DNA from: Streptomyces monomycini
GTDB lineage: Bacteria; Actinomycetota; Actinomycetes; Streptomycetales; Streptomycetaceae
Direction of reading: 5' to 3'
DNA length: 64,000 bases
NCBI RefSeq assembly: GCF_022271435.1
Contig: NZ_JAFIQY010000008.1
Location: 1-64,000 of the forward strand
The position numbers and the translations under genes are program-made. The notes beneath the pieces are model-generated. The model ran no database searches. It was not told the DNA's origin and saw only the letters and a list, made by a program, of their open reading frames with translations. Positions 25,107 to 33,463 of this stretch are shown piece after piece (the first letter of the stretch is position 1; each line of letters begins with the position of its first letter).

Positions 25107-25726
25107 TCGGCCACCCCCTGGTCCGCGGCCTCCGCCAGCGCCGCGAACAGCAGCGCGGACGAGGCCGCCCCCGGATCCTGGTGGCCGATGCTGCGCGCAC
25201 CGAGATAGCTCGCCCTGCCCTTGCGGGCCTGGAGCGGCACGGTGTCCCGCGCCCCCTGCCCGGCCGCCTCGGCGGCGGCCGCGAAGGACGTGGTCAGCGC
25301 CTCGACGCCGGGGTCCAGCGCGTCGAGCATCGTCGCGTCACCGAGCGCGGACCCGCCCAGCTGGGCGACGGCGTCCACCGCGGTGCGCAGCGCCGTCCGC
25401 AGCTCGTCGACGGTCACACGTTCCGCCTCGCCGAGCTCCTTGCCCGTACGCCGCAGCAGCGTCCCGTACAGCGGGCCCGACGCGCCGCCCACCGTCGAGA
25501 TCAACTGCCGCCCGGCGGTCGTCAGCACGGCACCGGGGGTCTGCGGCGGCTCGGCTTCGAGGGTCTTGACGACGGCCGCGAAGCCGCGCTGGAGGTTGCT
25601 GCCGTGGTCGGCGTCGCCGATGGCGGAATCCAGGTCGGTCAGGCGGGACGCTTCCCGGTCGACGGAGGCGGCGGCCGCCGTCATCCAGCGCAGGAAGAAC
25701 CCGGCATCCAGTGCCGTTTCGGACAC
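25103..25726 (-). CDS. dhaL: DhaL, ADP-binding subunit of dihydroxyacetone kinase
   Basis: 207 residues from GTG 25726, which has GAGGAG 6 bp upstream; a 13-residue longer start is possible. Nucleotide/Mg-binding Asp cluster: RLTDLDSAIGDADHGSNLQR, plus STVGGASGPLYGTLLRR, GDATMLDALDPGVEAL and GARSIGHQDPGAAS. It binds ADP permanently and passes phosphate to the substrate held by DhaK. A 143-bp gap carrying two direct repeats separates it from dhaK. Confidence 0.92.
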   Translation of the reverse strand: MSETALDAGFFLRWMTAAAASVDREASRLTDLDSAIGDADHGSNLQRGFAAVVKTLEAEPPQTPGAVLTTAGRQLISTVGGASGPLYGTLLRRTGKELGEAERVTVDELRTALRTAVDAVAQLGGSALGDATMLDALDPGVEALTTSFAAAAEAAGQGARDTVPLQARKGRASYLGARSIGHQDPGAASSALLFAALAEAADQGVAE

Positions 25727-25790
25727 GAACTGCTCCTCTGGTCGTACGTGCGCGTGCGACGTCATGGCACAGACTCACCTGTGCGGGTGA

Positions 25791-25822
25791 ACGTCTCCAC
25801 CAGTGTGTACGTCTCCACCAGT
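25791..25822. repeat. 14-bp direct repeats between dhaK and dhaL
   Basis: ACGTCTCCACCAGT occurs at 25791-25804 and again at 25809-25822, an 18-bp period, in the intergenic space between dhaK and dhaL. It may be an operator for an internal promoter or a slippage duplication; no regulator of the operon lies in the window. Confidence 0.55.
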
Positions 25823-25869
25823 CTCTCCGCTACACCGGCGCCTCCGCGATCCGCACCGCCCGCGCGCCC

Positions 25870-26862
25870 TCAGCGCCCCCACCGCAGCCCCGCCGTCTGC
25901 ACCGGCGCGTCCCACAGCCGCAGCAGTTCCTCGTCGGCCTGGCACAGCGTCACCGAGCAGCCGGCCATGTCCAGCGAAGTGACGTAATTCCCGAGCAGCG
26001 TACGGGCGACCGGCACACCCCGCTCGCCGAGCACCCGGTGGACCTCGGCGCCGAACCCGTACAGCTCCAGCAGCGGCGTACCGCCCATCCCGTTGACCAG
26101 CGCCAGCACCGGCCGCCGGGGATTCAGGTCGGCCAGCACCGCGTCCACCGCGTAGTCCGCGATCTCGCGCGCCGTCATCATCGGCCGCCGCTCCCGCCCC
26201 GGCTCCCCGTGGATCCCCACGCCCAGCTCCAGCTCACCGGCGGGCAGCTCGAACATCGGGCCGCCCTTGGCCGGCGTGGCGCACGCGCTGAGCGCGACCC
26301 CGAAGCTGCGCGAGCACTCGACGACCCGGCGCGCCAGCTCCGCCACCCGCTCCAGCGGCGCGCCTTCCTCGGCCGCCGCCCCCGCGATCTTCTCCACGAA
26401 CAGGGTGGCCCCGGTACCCCGGCGCCCGGCCGTGTGCAGCGAGTCCGTCACCGCCACGTCGTCGTTCACGAGCACACTGGCGACCCGTACCCCCTCGTCC
26501 TCCGCCAGCTCGGCGGCCATCTGGAAGTTCAGCACGTCACCGGTGTAGTTCTTCACGACGAACAACACACCTGCACCACTGTCCACGGCCGCGGCGGCGC
26601 GCACCATCTGATCGGGCACCGGCGAGGTGAACACCTCACCGGGACAGGCGGCATCCAGCATCCCCGGCCCGACATACCCCCCGTGCAACGGCTCGTGCCC
26701 ACTGCCCCCACCCGAAACCAGAGCCACCTTTCCGGCAACCGGCGCGTCCCGCCGCACCACCACCCGGTTCTCGACATCCACCACCAGGTCGGGGTGGGCC
26801 GCGGCCATCCCGCGCAGCGCGTCGGCGACGACGGTTTCGGGGACGTTCATGAGCATCTTCAT
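25870..26862 (-). CDS. dhaK: DhaK, dihydroxyacetone-binding subunit
   Basis: 330 residues. Starts MKMLMNVPETVVADAL. Key motifs: KVALVSGGGSGHEPLHGGYV (Gly-rich loop), GVLFVVKNYTGDVLNFQMAA, the substrate-binding His in GELELGVGIHGEPGRERRPM (a hemiaminal forms between this His and dihydroxyacetone), ALVNGMGGTPLLELYGF. First gene of the operon. The product phosphorylates dihydroxyacetone to DHAP with phosphoenolpyruvate as donor through DhaM and DhaL. Confidence 0.93.
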   Translation of the reverse strand: MKMLMNVPETVVADALRGMAAAHPDLVVDVENRVVVRRDAPVAGKVALVSGGGSGHEPLHGGYVGPGMLDAACPGEVFTSPVPDQMVRAAAAVDSGAGVLFVVKNYTGDVLNFQMAAELAEDEGVRVASVLVNDDVAVTDSLHTAGRRGTGATLFVEKIAGAAAEEGAPLERVAELARRVVECSRSFGVALSACATPAKGGPMFELPAGELELGVGIHGEPGRERRPMMTAREIADYAVDAVLADLNPRRPVLALVNGMGGTPLLELYGFGAEVHRVLGERGVPVARTLLGNYVTSLDMAGCSVTLCQADEELLRLWDAPVQTAGLRWGR

Positions 26863-27528
26863 ACGGGGCTCCTCGGGTGCTCGAAGGAATCGGCGGTGGC
26901 CTACAAGGTTGCAGTTCAGAGGTGGTGTAAGGGCTTGTTGACTCTGGCGGTCTCCGGCGATTGGCGGCGGACTCCGTCGGTACCGATGCTGACCTGATGC
27001 TGACTTGCTGACGAGGTGTCAGCTTCCGGACGGGTTACTCAGCGTGACGACCTCAGGATATGTGGAGCCGCTGGAGGTGGCGCAAGGGGTGGAGGCTGGA
27101 GGGCGCGAGCCTTGTGCGCGGCGGCGTCTTGGGCGGCGCGTAGTCAAGGTGAGGTGTGTCGCCGGGGGCGGGGGGGGGGCGGTTGGCCGACGCTAGGCGC
27201 GGCGCGTAGATCGCCCGCTCCCGGGGGTCCACTCGGGTCTGGCCCGCGCACCTACGGCGGCATGGCCACCGCAACCGGCTCGCTCCCTCCCGCCGCAACA
27301 TCCTCGCCCACATCCCCGCTTACCTCCGGCGATACCACGCCTACTTCGGCGGCGAGCTGTCTGCTGGTGCCGGGACAAGTGTCTGCGAGCGGAGGTCCTC
27401 TCTCAGGCGCGATCCCCGTCGGTGTCCAGCTGCGGCTTACGGGTGGTGATCAGGCCGGGGCCACGCTCGCGGTGAGGTGGGTGACTGGACCGCACCGGGT
27501 CCGTCCCTCCGGACAGGCCCGTTCAGGC
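26863..27528. other. 666-bp intergenic region without a credible gene
   Basis: Upstream of dhaK and downstream of the DUF6461-like gene. It contains CTGATGCTGAC-type direct repeats at about 26985-27012, a G9 run at 27170-27178, and at about 27053-27140 a stretch whose minus strand reads LDYAPPKTPPRTRLAPSSLH and PLRHLQRLHIS. I recall that string from many spurious Streptomyces ORFs, which suggests a dispersed non-coding element. Fragments near 27255-27390 could be decayed coding DNA. No promoter was confidently seen. Confidence 0.4.
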
Positions 27529-28173
27529 TTACCAAGATGAGGGGGGCGAGGTGCGGGTGACGACGGAAGGAAGTTGCCCGCTTTCGAGCACCTGCCGCGA
27601 CAGGGCCAGCCCGAAATGCTCACCAATGGCCTGGAGGGCCCTGCGCTTGGCTTCGTGAGGCGATAGTTCCTCGTCGTCGCCGAGCAGGTCTTCGAGGGAG
27701 CCTTCCGGCGCGATGGCCCCGACGGCTTCCAGGGCTGGGCGCAGCAGGCCGGGTTGGGCGCCGCTGGGGTGGTAGCCGGCGCCCAGCTCGAAGTGCAGCT
27801 GCAGCTCACCATCGGCGAGGTAGCGGAAGAAGGAGGGCGGGTCGTCCGGCCGTGGGTCGAAGATCAGGACCTCGGCACCGTCTCGGGAGACTGCTGGATC
27901 GAGAGCCCACCCTTCGCTGCCTCCGGACTCCACGATGAACGACCAGTCGCCGCTTTTGCCGAGACGGCCGACGCAGTAGATCTGTGCGAGGTCGACCAGG
28001 GCGGATGCTTCCCGGCCGGTGAGGGCGGCGCCTGTCTCGACCGGTTCGTTGTCGGATATGCGTTCGGCGAGCTGCTGGGGGCTGAGGCCGCGGGCGCAGG
28101 TGATGTAGAGGTCGCCGGCGTTCAGGTGGGTGCCGCGCCAGGCGTCGGCGATCCAGGCAAGATCTTCGGGCAC
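27529..28173 (-). CDS. DUF6461-like protein
   Basis: 214 residues. Cytosolic. Pattern: YITCARGLSPQQLAERISDN, then an ASALVDLAQIYCVGRLGKSG strand pair, WSFIVESGGSEGWALDPAVS, and an LxFELGAGYHPSGAQP segment. This layout resembles the DUF6461 proteins common in Streptomyces accessory loci; role unknown. The C-terminus VVTRTSPPSSW looks like read-through composition. GC3 is slightly below that of core genes, consistent with accessory DNA. Confidence 0.6.
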   Translation of the reverse strand: MPEDLAWIADAWRGTHLNAGDLYITCARGLSPQQLAERISDNEPVETGAALTGREASALVDLAQIYCVGRLGKSGDWSFIVESGGSEGWALDPAVSRDGAEVLIFDPRPDDPPSFFRYLADGELQLHFELGAGYHPSGAQPGLLRPALEAVGAIAPEGSLEDLLGDDEELSPHEAKRRALQAIGEHFGLALSRQVLESGQLPSVVTRTSPPSSW

Positions 28174-28257
28174 TGCTGGTTTCCTCCGTTCGTGACGTAG
28201 AGCGGGTGGGGCACAGCGTAGAACGTGTGCTGTGCTCCACCGGTTGTCAGTGCTCGG

Positions 28258-28467
28258 TCAGGGCTTGGGGACCGTGCAGGCTACGGTTGCCTTGGATGCG
28301 TTGCAGTGCGTGAACTGCGGGAAGCCCACCCAGTACGGGCCCTTGTCCAGCAGCCGGTCCTTGCCTGAGAAGCCCGAGCTGAAGGCCCCGACCGTCGAGG
28401 TGGAGTTGATCCAGCCCGACATGGCCGAGCGACCGCATACGTCCTTCCAGCCGTTGGCCGAGGCGAC
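28258..28467 (-). pseudogene. C-terminal remnant of an unidentified secreted-type protein
   Basis: A good-looking coding stretch of about 70 residues ends at a stop at 28258: VASANGWKDVCGRSAMSGW, INSTSTVGAFSSGFSGKDRL, YWVGFPQFTHCNASKATVAC. Upstream in this frame the composition turns to Arg/Pro/Ala shadow, and no start with a ribosome site was found, so only the 3' end of a gene seems to remain. Parent family not recognised. Confidence 0.42.
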
Positions 28468-28712
28468 ACGATTCGGTGACGCATCACGTGGAGTGTGTGG
28501 TGATCGTGGAGCGTGCCGCGAAGAGCGCCTGACCTGCGGGTTTTGCGGGTGCGCATGGTGTGTGGTGTGAGCGATATGGCGGGCGCCTGGCGGTGCTGGT
28601 CGGGCTTGACGAGGGTTCGGGCGATCAAACCCGTACGCGGATGGCAACGGGGGCGCCGTGCGGCGAGGACATCGTCCACGCCGACCGGTCCGCAGAGGGC
28701 GCTCCCCGCGGG

Positions 28713-29591
28713 TCAGTCGCGCGACCGGTCCGGGGCGATGGACGGTTCCGCCAAGGTCCACGACGCCAGCAGGCTCAGCGCCTGGGCGGACGCCGATTCG
28801 GGTTCGGCGGTGTAGAGGAACAGGGTGGTTTCGCTGTCCCCGGGCAGTGCGAGGGTCTCGTATGCCACCGTGAGTTCGCCGACCAAGGGGTGCCTCAGCC
28901 GCTTGGAACCGTGCGTGCGCTGGTGCACGCGGTGCTGCTGCCACCAGTGGTCGAAGTCGTCGCTCAGTTCCCGGAGTTCGGCAACGAGTGCCTGCGTGGC
29001 CTGCCGCTCCGATGCGCGGGCCGCGTCCAGGCGCAAGTTCTCCACCGCAGCGCGGGCCTGCGCCTCCCAGTCGACGAACAGTTCGCGCGCGTCCTCGTCG
29101 AGGAACAGCCAGCGGGTGTAGTTGCGTTCGGTGGCCGGCATGGCGTCGAAGTCCGCGAACAGGGCTCTGGCCATCCGGTTCGCTCCCAGGACCACGGACC
29201 GACGTCCCAGGATGAGGGCGGGGAGGGCGTTGTCCAGGGTGTCCAGCAGCCGGTGGAGCCCGGGGCGGAGGCGCTGGACGCTGGGCGTACGGGCCGGGGT
29301 GCGGGTGGCGGTGATGCCGACGAGATCCTTGAGGTGGGCAAGGCTTGCCGCGTCCAGCCTCAGGGCGTGCCCGATGGCTTCGACGACGGCAGGGGACGGG
29401 TTGATGGGACGGCCCTGTTCGAGACGGGCGTAGTAATCGGCGGAGACCCCCGCCAGGAGGGCGACTTCCTCTCGCCGGAGTCCCGGTACGCGCCGCACCC
29501 GCCCGTCCGGTGGCAGCCCCGCCTGCTCGGGGTCGCACTGGGCACGGGAGCGCCTGAGGAAATCGGCGATTTCACGGTTGACGGAAGCCAT
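28713..29591 (-). CDS. XRE-family regulator with MmyB-like ligand domain
   Basis: 292 residues from ATG 29591. HTH at about residues 10-70: EIADFLRRSRAQCDPEQAGL, GLRREEVALLAGVSADYYAR, LEQGRPINPSPAVVEAIGHA. The C-terminal MmyB-like PAS domain includes NYTRWLFLDEDARELFVDWE and LSDDFDHWWQQHRVHQRTHG and LTVAYETLALPGDS. It is divergent from an SDR gene, an arrangement repeated throughout Streptomyces, where the regulator controls the reductase in response to a small molecule or fatty-acyl ligand. A fragment of a paralogue lies near 36.3 kb. Confidence 0.9.
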   Translation of the reverse strand: MASVNREIADFLRRSRAQCDPEQAGLPPDGRVRRVPGLRREEVALLAGVSADYYARLEQGRPINPSPAVVEAIGHALRLDAASLAHLKDLVGITATRTPARTPSVQRLRPGLHRLLDTLDNALPALILGRRSVVLGANRMARALFADFDAMPATERNYTRWLFLDEDARELFVDWEAQARAAVENLRLDAARASERQATQALVAELRELSDDFDHWWQQHRVHQRTHGSKRLRHPLVGELTVAYETLALPGDSETTLFLYTAEPESASAQALSLLASWTLAEPSIAPDRSRD

Positions 29592-29787
29592 GGGAACAAG
29601 TCTGTGGCACGAGAAGCGCTGCCGGCCGCCCAAGCTGGGTCTGTCAGTCCTAGTCAGCCGCGGCCCAGGACGCACAGGGCCTGGCATGGCCCCACAAGCC
29701 GTTCCGGGGCGATTCACGCTGGAGTCAACGCCGGAACAGCAGCTCTGGTCCGGTTTTCCCTTCAGCACGTACGAAAGAGGAACACTC

Positions 29788-30645
29788 ATGCCTGCCACCA
29801 CCGCCCCCGCCACCTGGTTCGTCACCGGCGCCTCCCGCGGGATCGGACTGGAGCTGGTCCGGCAGTTGCTCGCCCAGGGCGACAACGTGGCCGCCACCAC
29901 CCGTTCCACCGAGCGCTTGTCGGCCGCGCTGGGCGGCGCGGCCGACACCAGCCGCCTCCTCGCGCTGAACGTGGACCTGACAGACGAGACGCAGGTCAAG
30001 AGCGCCGTGGACCAGGCCACCGAGCGATTCGGCCGCCTCGACGTCGTCGTGAACAACGCCGGTTACGGCTACCTCGCGGCCGTCGAGGAGACCAGCGCCC
30101 AGGACGTGCGGGACATGCTCGACGTCCAGGTCGTCGGCGTGTGGAACGTGCTGCGCGCCGCGTTGCCGGTCCTGCGTGAGCAGCGCGGAGGCCGCGTCGT
30201 CAACATCTCCTCGATCCTGGGGCTGACCACGATGCCCGGGTGGGCTCTGTACTGCGCGGGCAAGTTCGCGCTGGAGGGGCTGAGCGAGGCGCTCGCCGCC
30301 GAGGTCGCCGACTTCGGCATCAAGGTCACCGTCGTCGAGCCCGGCTACTTCCGCACCTCCTTCCTCACCACGGACTCGCTGGCCCTGCCCGCTGAGATCT
30401 CGGACCACTACCCGGCCGTACGGACCATGGTCGACCACCACCTCAAGCTCCAGGGACACCAGCTCGGTGACCCGGTCAAGGGAGCCGCAGCCATCATCGA
30501 GCGCGCCGGTCTCGACGACGGCCCCCTGCGCCAGCTGCTGGGCTCCGACGCCCACGCCTACGCCAGCGCGAAGGTCGACGCCCTACGGGCCAACCTCGAC
30601 GCCACCGCGGCCACCGCCCCCGCCACCGACTTCCCCGAAGCCTGA
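29788..30645 (+). CDS. Short-chain dehydrogenase/reductase
   Basis: 285 residues from ATG 29788 (AGAGGAA upstream). Classical SDR motifs: TWFVTGASRGIGLELVRQLL (TGxxxGxG), VVVNNAGYGYLAAVEE (NNAG), catalytic Ser in VVNISSILGLTTMPGW, and YxxxK as YCAGK, where the Tyr and Lys are retained. EPGYFRTSF follows. NADP(H) preference is suggested by the basic residue in TTRSTERL. Target of the divergent XRE regulator by position. Substrate unknown. Confidence 0.9.
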   Translation: MPATTAPATWFVTGASRGIGLELVRQLLAQGDNVAATTRSTERLSAALGGAADTSRLLALNVDLTDETQVKSAVDQATERFGRLDVVVNNAGYGYLAAVEETSAQDVRDMLDVQVVGVWNVLRAALPVLREQRGGRVVNISSILGLTTMPGWALYCAGKFALEGLSEALAAEVADFGIKVTVVEPGYFRTSFLTTDSLALPAEISDHYPAVRTMVDHHLKLQGHQLGDPVKGAAAIIERAGLDDGPLRQLLGSDAHAYASAKVDALRANLDATAATAPATDFPEA

Positions 30646-30889
30646 GCACGCGCCGCCCACCCGCGCCGTCCCGGCAGCGCACCGGCAGCCTGGGGCCTCT
30701 TGCTCATTCTTGACTCCGGTCGCGTTGCCGGAGACCGCCCTGCATCAGATGCATCGGCAGTCGTGCAACTCCGGGCGGTGGGGGGCGGGCAGACAGAACC
30801 GTTTCGTCTCTCCGCCACACGGTCTGCGGCGGAGCCCACGACACCGACCCCCTTCACAACAAGAAAAGAACTGCGGAAGGAACACTTCG

Positions 30890-31306
30890 ATGATCCACCA
30901 CTGCGTCCGCTTCACCTTCAAACCCGGCACGACACCGGAACAGCTCGAAGACGCCCTTGCCGGCCTGCGCCACCAGGGGGAGGCCATCCCCTCCGTACAG
31001 TCCTTCCTTGTCGGCCGCGACCACGGCGGCGTATACGAGTGGGGTGCCACCTTCCAGATAGCGGACCTGGAGGGCTACTGGGAGTACCTCGTCCACCAGG
31101 CCCACCGTCGCACCGACGAGATCGGGCTGCCCCTGGTCGACCAGTTCGTCTCCTTCGACATCACTGACGACCCCGACCCCGAGACCGGCAAGCGGATCGC
31201 CGCCCTCCACCAGCGGCGTTTCGACACCGACCCCGGCCTCACCGAACTCGTCTCCCACATCAACCGGTACGAAGGGAGCGCCGCCCCCGGCCCCCACTCC
31301 ACCTGA
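30890..31306 (+). CDS. Dabb-family (stress-responsive A/B barrel) protein
   Basis: 138 residues from ATG 30890 (GGAAGGAA upstream). Ferredoxin-like dimeric barrel pattern: IHHCVRFTFKPGTTPEQLED, LAGLRHQGEAIPSVQSFLVG, YEWGATFQIADLEGYWEYLV, HQAHRRTDEIGLPLVDQFVS. The C-terminal 30 residues extend beyond the usual Dabb length. Dabb domains occur in stress proteins and in small polyketide cyclases such as olivetolic-acid cyclase; the role here is unknown. Confidence 0.8.
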   Translation: MIHHCVRFTFKPGTTPEQLEDALAGLRHQGEAIPSVQSFLVGRDHGGVYEWGATFQIADLEGYWEYLVHQAHRRTDEIGLPLVDQFVSFDITDDPDPETGKRIAALHQRRFDTDPGLTELVSHINRYEGSAAPGPHST

Positions 31307-31412
31307 CCCGCCAACGGGCGACGGGGCGGCGGCCGTACCGATCGGACAGGCCCCCGGGGAGGGGGACGGTGACGACCGCCACGGCCCCGTACGCGGCTTC
31401 CCGCAAGGAGGG

Positions 31413-33056
31413 TCATGCACCGTGCCCGGCGCACTCCCGTTCCCGTTGCTCTTCCCATTCCTCTTCCCGCTCCTTTTCGCGTACGGCGGCCTGCGCGAGG
31501 GTGGTTCCGGTCCGGCGGGACGGGCGTATGAGCAGCGTGACGAGCAGGGCGATCCCGCACACTCCGGCGGCGATGAGCGTCGTCGTGTGCATGGCGCTGA
31601 GGAACGTCGGCGCGGCGGCCTCCGTCGCCGCGGGATCGCCCGTGCCCAGGGCCGAGGCGAGCGACTCCGCCGCGGTCCGGCGGACGTCTGCCGGGCTGTC
31701 CGTGAGCCGGTCGGTCATCATGTCCGAGTACCGGGACCACAGGGCCGACCCGAGAACCGCCACCCCGAGCGCGCTGCCCAGCTGGCGAAGGGTGTTCAGC
31801 AGTGCCGACCCCGCTCCCGCCCGGTCCGTGGGGACGGAGGAGGTGGCCAAGGTGGTGCCGGGTGCCAGGACGAGTGCGAAGCCGAGTTGCAGGGCGAACG
31901 CGTCCAGGGCGAACCAGCCGGGGCTGGTGCGAGCGCCCAGCCCGGTCACGCCGGCGAACGCCACACCCATGAGCGCGATGCCGGCGGCGATCGTCGTCCG
32001 GGCGCCGAACCGTTGGGTCGCCCGCTGTGACAGCGGGGCTCCGGCCACCAGGCCCGCCGACAGCGGGATGAAGAGCAGCCCTGTCTGCAACGGCGTGTCA
32101 CCGCGCACCTGTTGCAGGTAGAAGGTGGTGAAGTACAGGTAGCCGAAGACGACGAAGGAGCCGAGCGTCAGGGCCACCGCGGCGGCGGTGAACGAGGAGT
32201 GCTGGAAGAGGCGTACGTCCAGGAGCGGCTCCCGGTGCCGTACCTCGGCCAGCACGAGTACGGCCAGCACAGCCAGGCCGACGACCGCGGGCAGCCAGGT
32301 CCCCAGGTAGGCCCAGCCGTCGTCGGTGGCGTGCACCACTCCGAACACGAGCAGGCCGATACCTGCCAGGGAAGCGGCGACGGGCACCATGCGCAGCCGT
32401 CCGACGCCGCTCGCCGGTGTCTTCGGAACCCACGCCCAGGTCGCGGCGAGGCCGAGGAGCGCGAACAACGCGACGAGTTCGAGGACGGAGCCCCACCACA
32501 TGCCCGCGCTCAGCAGCGCGCCCCCGAGAAGCGGGCCGAGCGAGATGGACAGCCCTGACGCGGCCGCCCACGAGGCGATGGCCCGAGCCCGGCGCTCGGG
32601 CGGGAAGATCCGCAGGATCACCGCAAGAGTGGCGGGCATGATGGCGGCCGCGGCCACGCCCATGAGCGCGCGGAGGACGATGATGCCCAGGGCCGAATCG
32701 AGAAACCCGGCCACTGCCGTCGTCCCGGCGAAGGCGGCCGTTCCCCAGGTCAGAAGGCGCTTCAGGCCGAGCCTGTCGCCGGCGCTTCCGGCCACGGGCA
32801 GGAAGCCGGCGAAGGTGAGGGTGTAGGCGTTCAGGAACCATTGCTGTTCGGTGTTGCTCGCACCGAGTTCGTTCTGCATCGTGGGCAGCGCCACGTTGAG
32901 GATGGTGCTGCCCAGCAGCACCGCCGAAACCGTGAGCGTGAGCGCGCACAGCGCACGGAAGGGACGGACGGTGGGCTGCCGGGCCTGTCTTGTCTGTCTT
33001 GCCTGTCTTGCCTGTCTGGTCTGTTCGGCCTGGCCGGTCTGCCCGGTGCTGGTCAT
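31413..33056 (-). CDS. 14-TM MFS drug-efflux transporter (DHA2 type)
   Basis: 547 residues from ATG 33056, which overlaps the ridA-like stop by 4 bp. The N-terminus carries an in-frame 9-bp repeat encoding RQAR/RQT units. DHA2 motifs: STILNVALPTMQNELGASNT, QWFLNAYTLTFAGFLPVAGS, GDRLGLKRLL (motif A), RALMGVAAAAIMPATLAVIL, and motif C SGLSISLGPLLGGALLSAGM. Fourteen hydrophobic segments fit EmrB/QacA-type proton-drug antiport. Last gene of a monooxygenase-RidA-MFS operon under the divergent TetR regulator, so it probably exports the monooxygenase substrate or product. Confidence 0.9.
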   Translation of the reverse strand: MTSTGQTGQAEQTRQARQARQTRQARQPTVRPFRALCALTLTVSAVLLGSTILNVALPTMQNELGASNTEQQWFLNAYTLTFAGFLPVAGSAGDRLGLKRLLTWGTAAFAGTTAVAGFLDSALGIIVLRALMGVAAAAIMPATLAVILRIFPPERRARAIASWAAASGLSISLGPLLGGALLSAGMWWGSVLELVALFALLGLAATWAWVPKTPASGVGRLRMVPVAASLAGIGLLVFGVVHATDDGWAYLGTWLPAVVGLAVLAVLVLAEVRHREPLLDVRLFQHSSFTAAAVALTLGSFVVFGYLYFTTFYLQQVRGDTPLQTGLLFIPLSAGLVAGAPLSQRATQRFGARTTIAAGIALMGVAFAGVTGLGARTSPGWFALDAFALQLGFALVLAPGTTLATSSVPTDRAGAGSALLNTLRQLGSALGVAVLGSALWSRYSDMMTDRLTDSPADVRRTAAESLASALGTGDPAATEAAAPTFLSAMHTTTLIAAGVCGIALLVTLLIRPSRRTGTTLAQAAVREKEREEEWEEQRERECAGHGA

Positions 33057-33463
33057 CGCGCGCGTTCCCGCTCTCCGCCGGGCAGGGCGACCACGCACTC
33101 GACCTCGATCAGGAACTCCGGGGCGAACAGCTGCGCCACACCCACCAGGGTCGACGAGGGCGGCGGCGAACCGTGCAGGGCCGCCAGAATGCCGGGGGTC
33201 AGATGCGGCTCGTGGTCCACGACGTAGATCGTCTCCTTGACGATGTCCTGCCGCTGCGCGCCGAGGGCGTCGAGCAGGCGGTCGATCCGGCGGGCCACTT
33301 GCGCGGCCTGCGCCACATGATCGCCTTCTCCCACGACGCGGCCCTCCTCGTCCCAGGCCACCTGGCCGCTGAGGAACGCCAGTTGGCGGCCGACCGGGAC
33401 GGATATCTGGCTGACCAGGTCCGGAAGGCCGTAGACGCCTTCCGGTTCGATGCGGTGAATCAT
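33053..33463 (-). CDS. RidA-family protein
   Basis: 136 residues. RidA/YjgF fold: VYGLPDLVSQISVPVGRQLA, FLSGQVAWDEEGRVVGEGDH, AQAAQVARRIDRLLDALGAQ, DIVKETIYVVDHEPHLTPGI, PPPSSTLVGVAQLFAPEFLI and EVECVVAL. The catalytic Arg of RidA (usually in SRPAR or RxxV) is not obvious; PPSSTLVGV has Thr-Leu instead, so imine-deaminase activity is doubtful and it may belong to a non-deaminating subgroup. Coupled by 4-bp overlaps to both neighbours. Confidence 0.85.
   Translation of the reverse strand: MIHRIEPEGVYGLPDLVSQISVPVGRQLAFLSGQVAWDEEGRVVGEGDHVAQAAQVARRIDRLLDALGAQRQDIVKETIYVVDHEPHLTPGILAALHGSPPPSSTLVGVAQLFAPEFLIEVECVVALPGGERERAR

Noticed and set aside
27053..27313. Minus-strand ORF ending PLRHLQRLHIS
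   Set aside because: Recognised as a recurrent spurious reading of a dispersed Streptomyces intergenic sequence; no start signal and biased composition.
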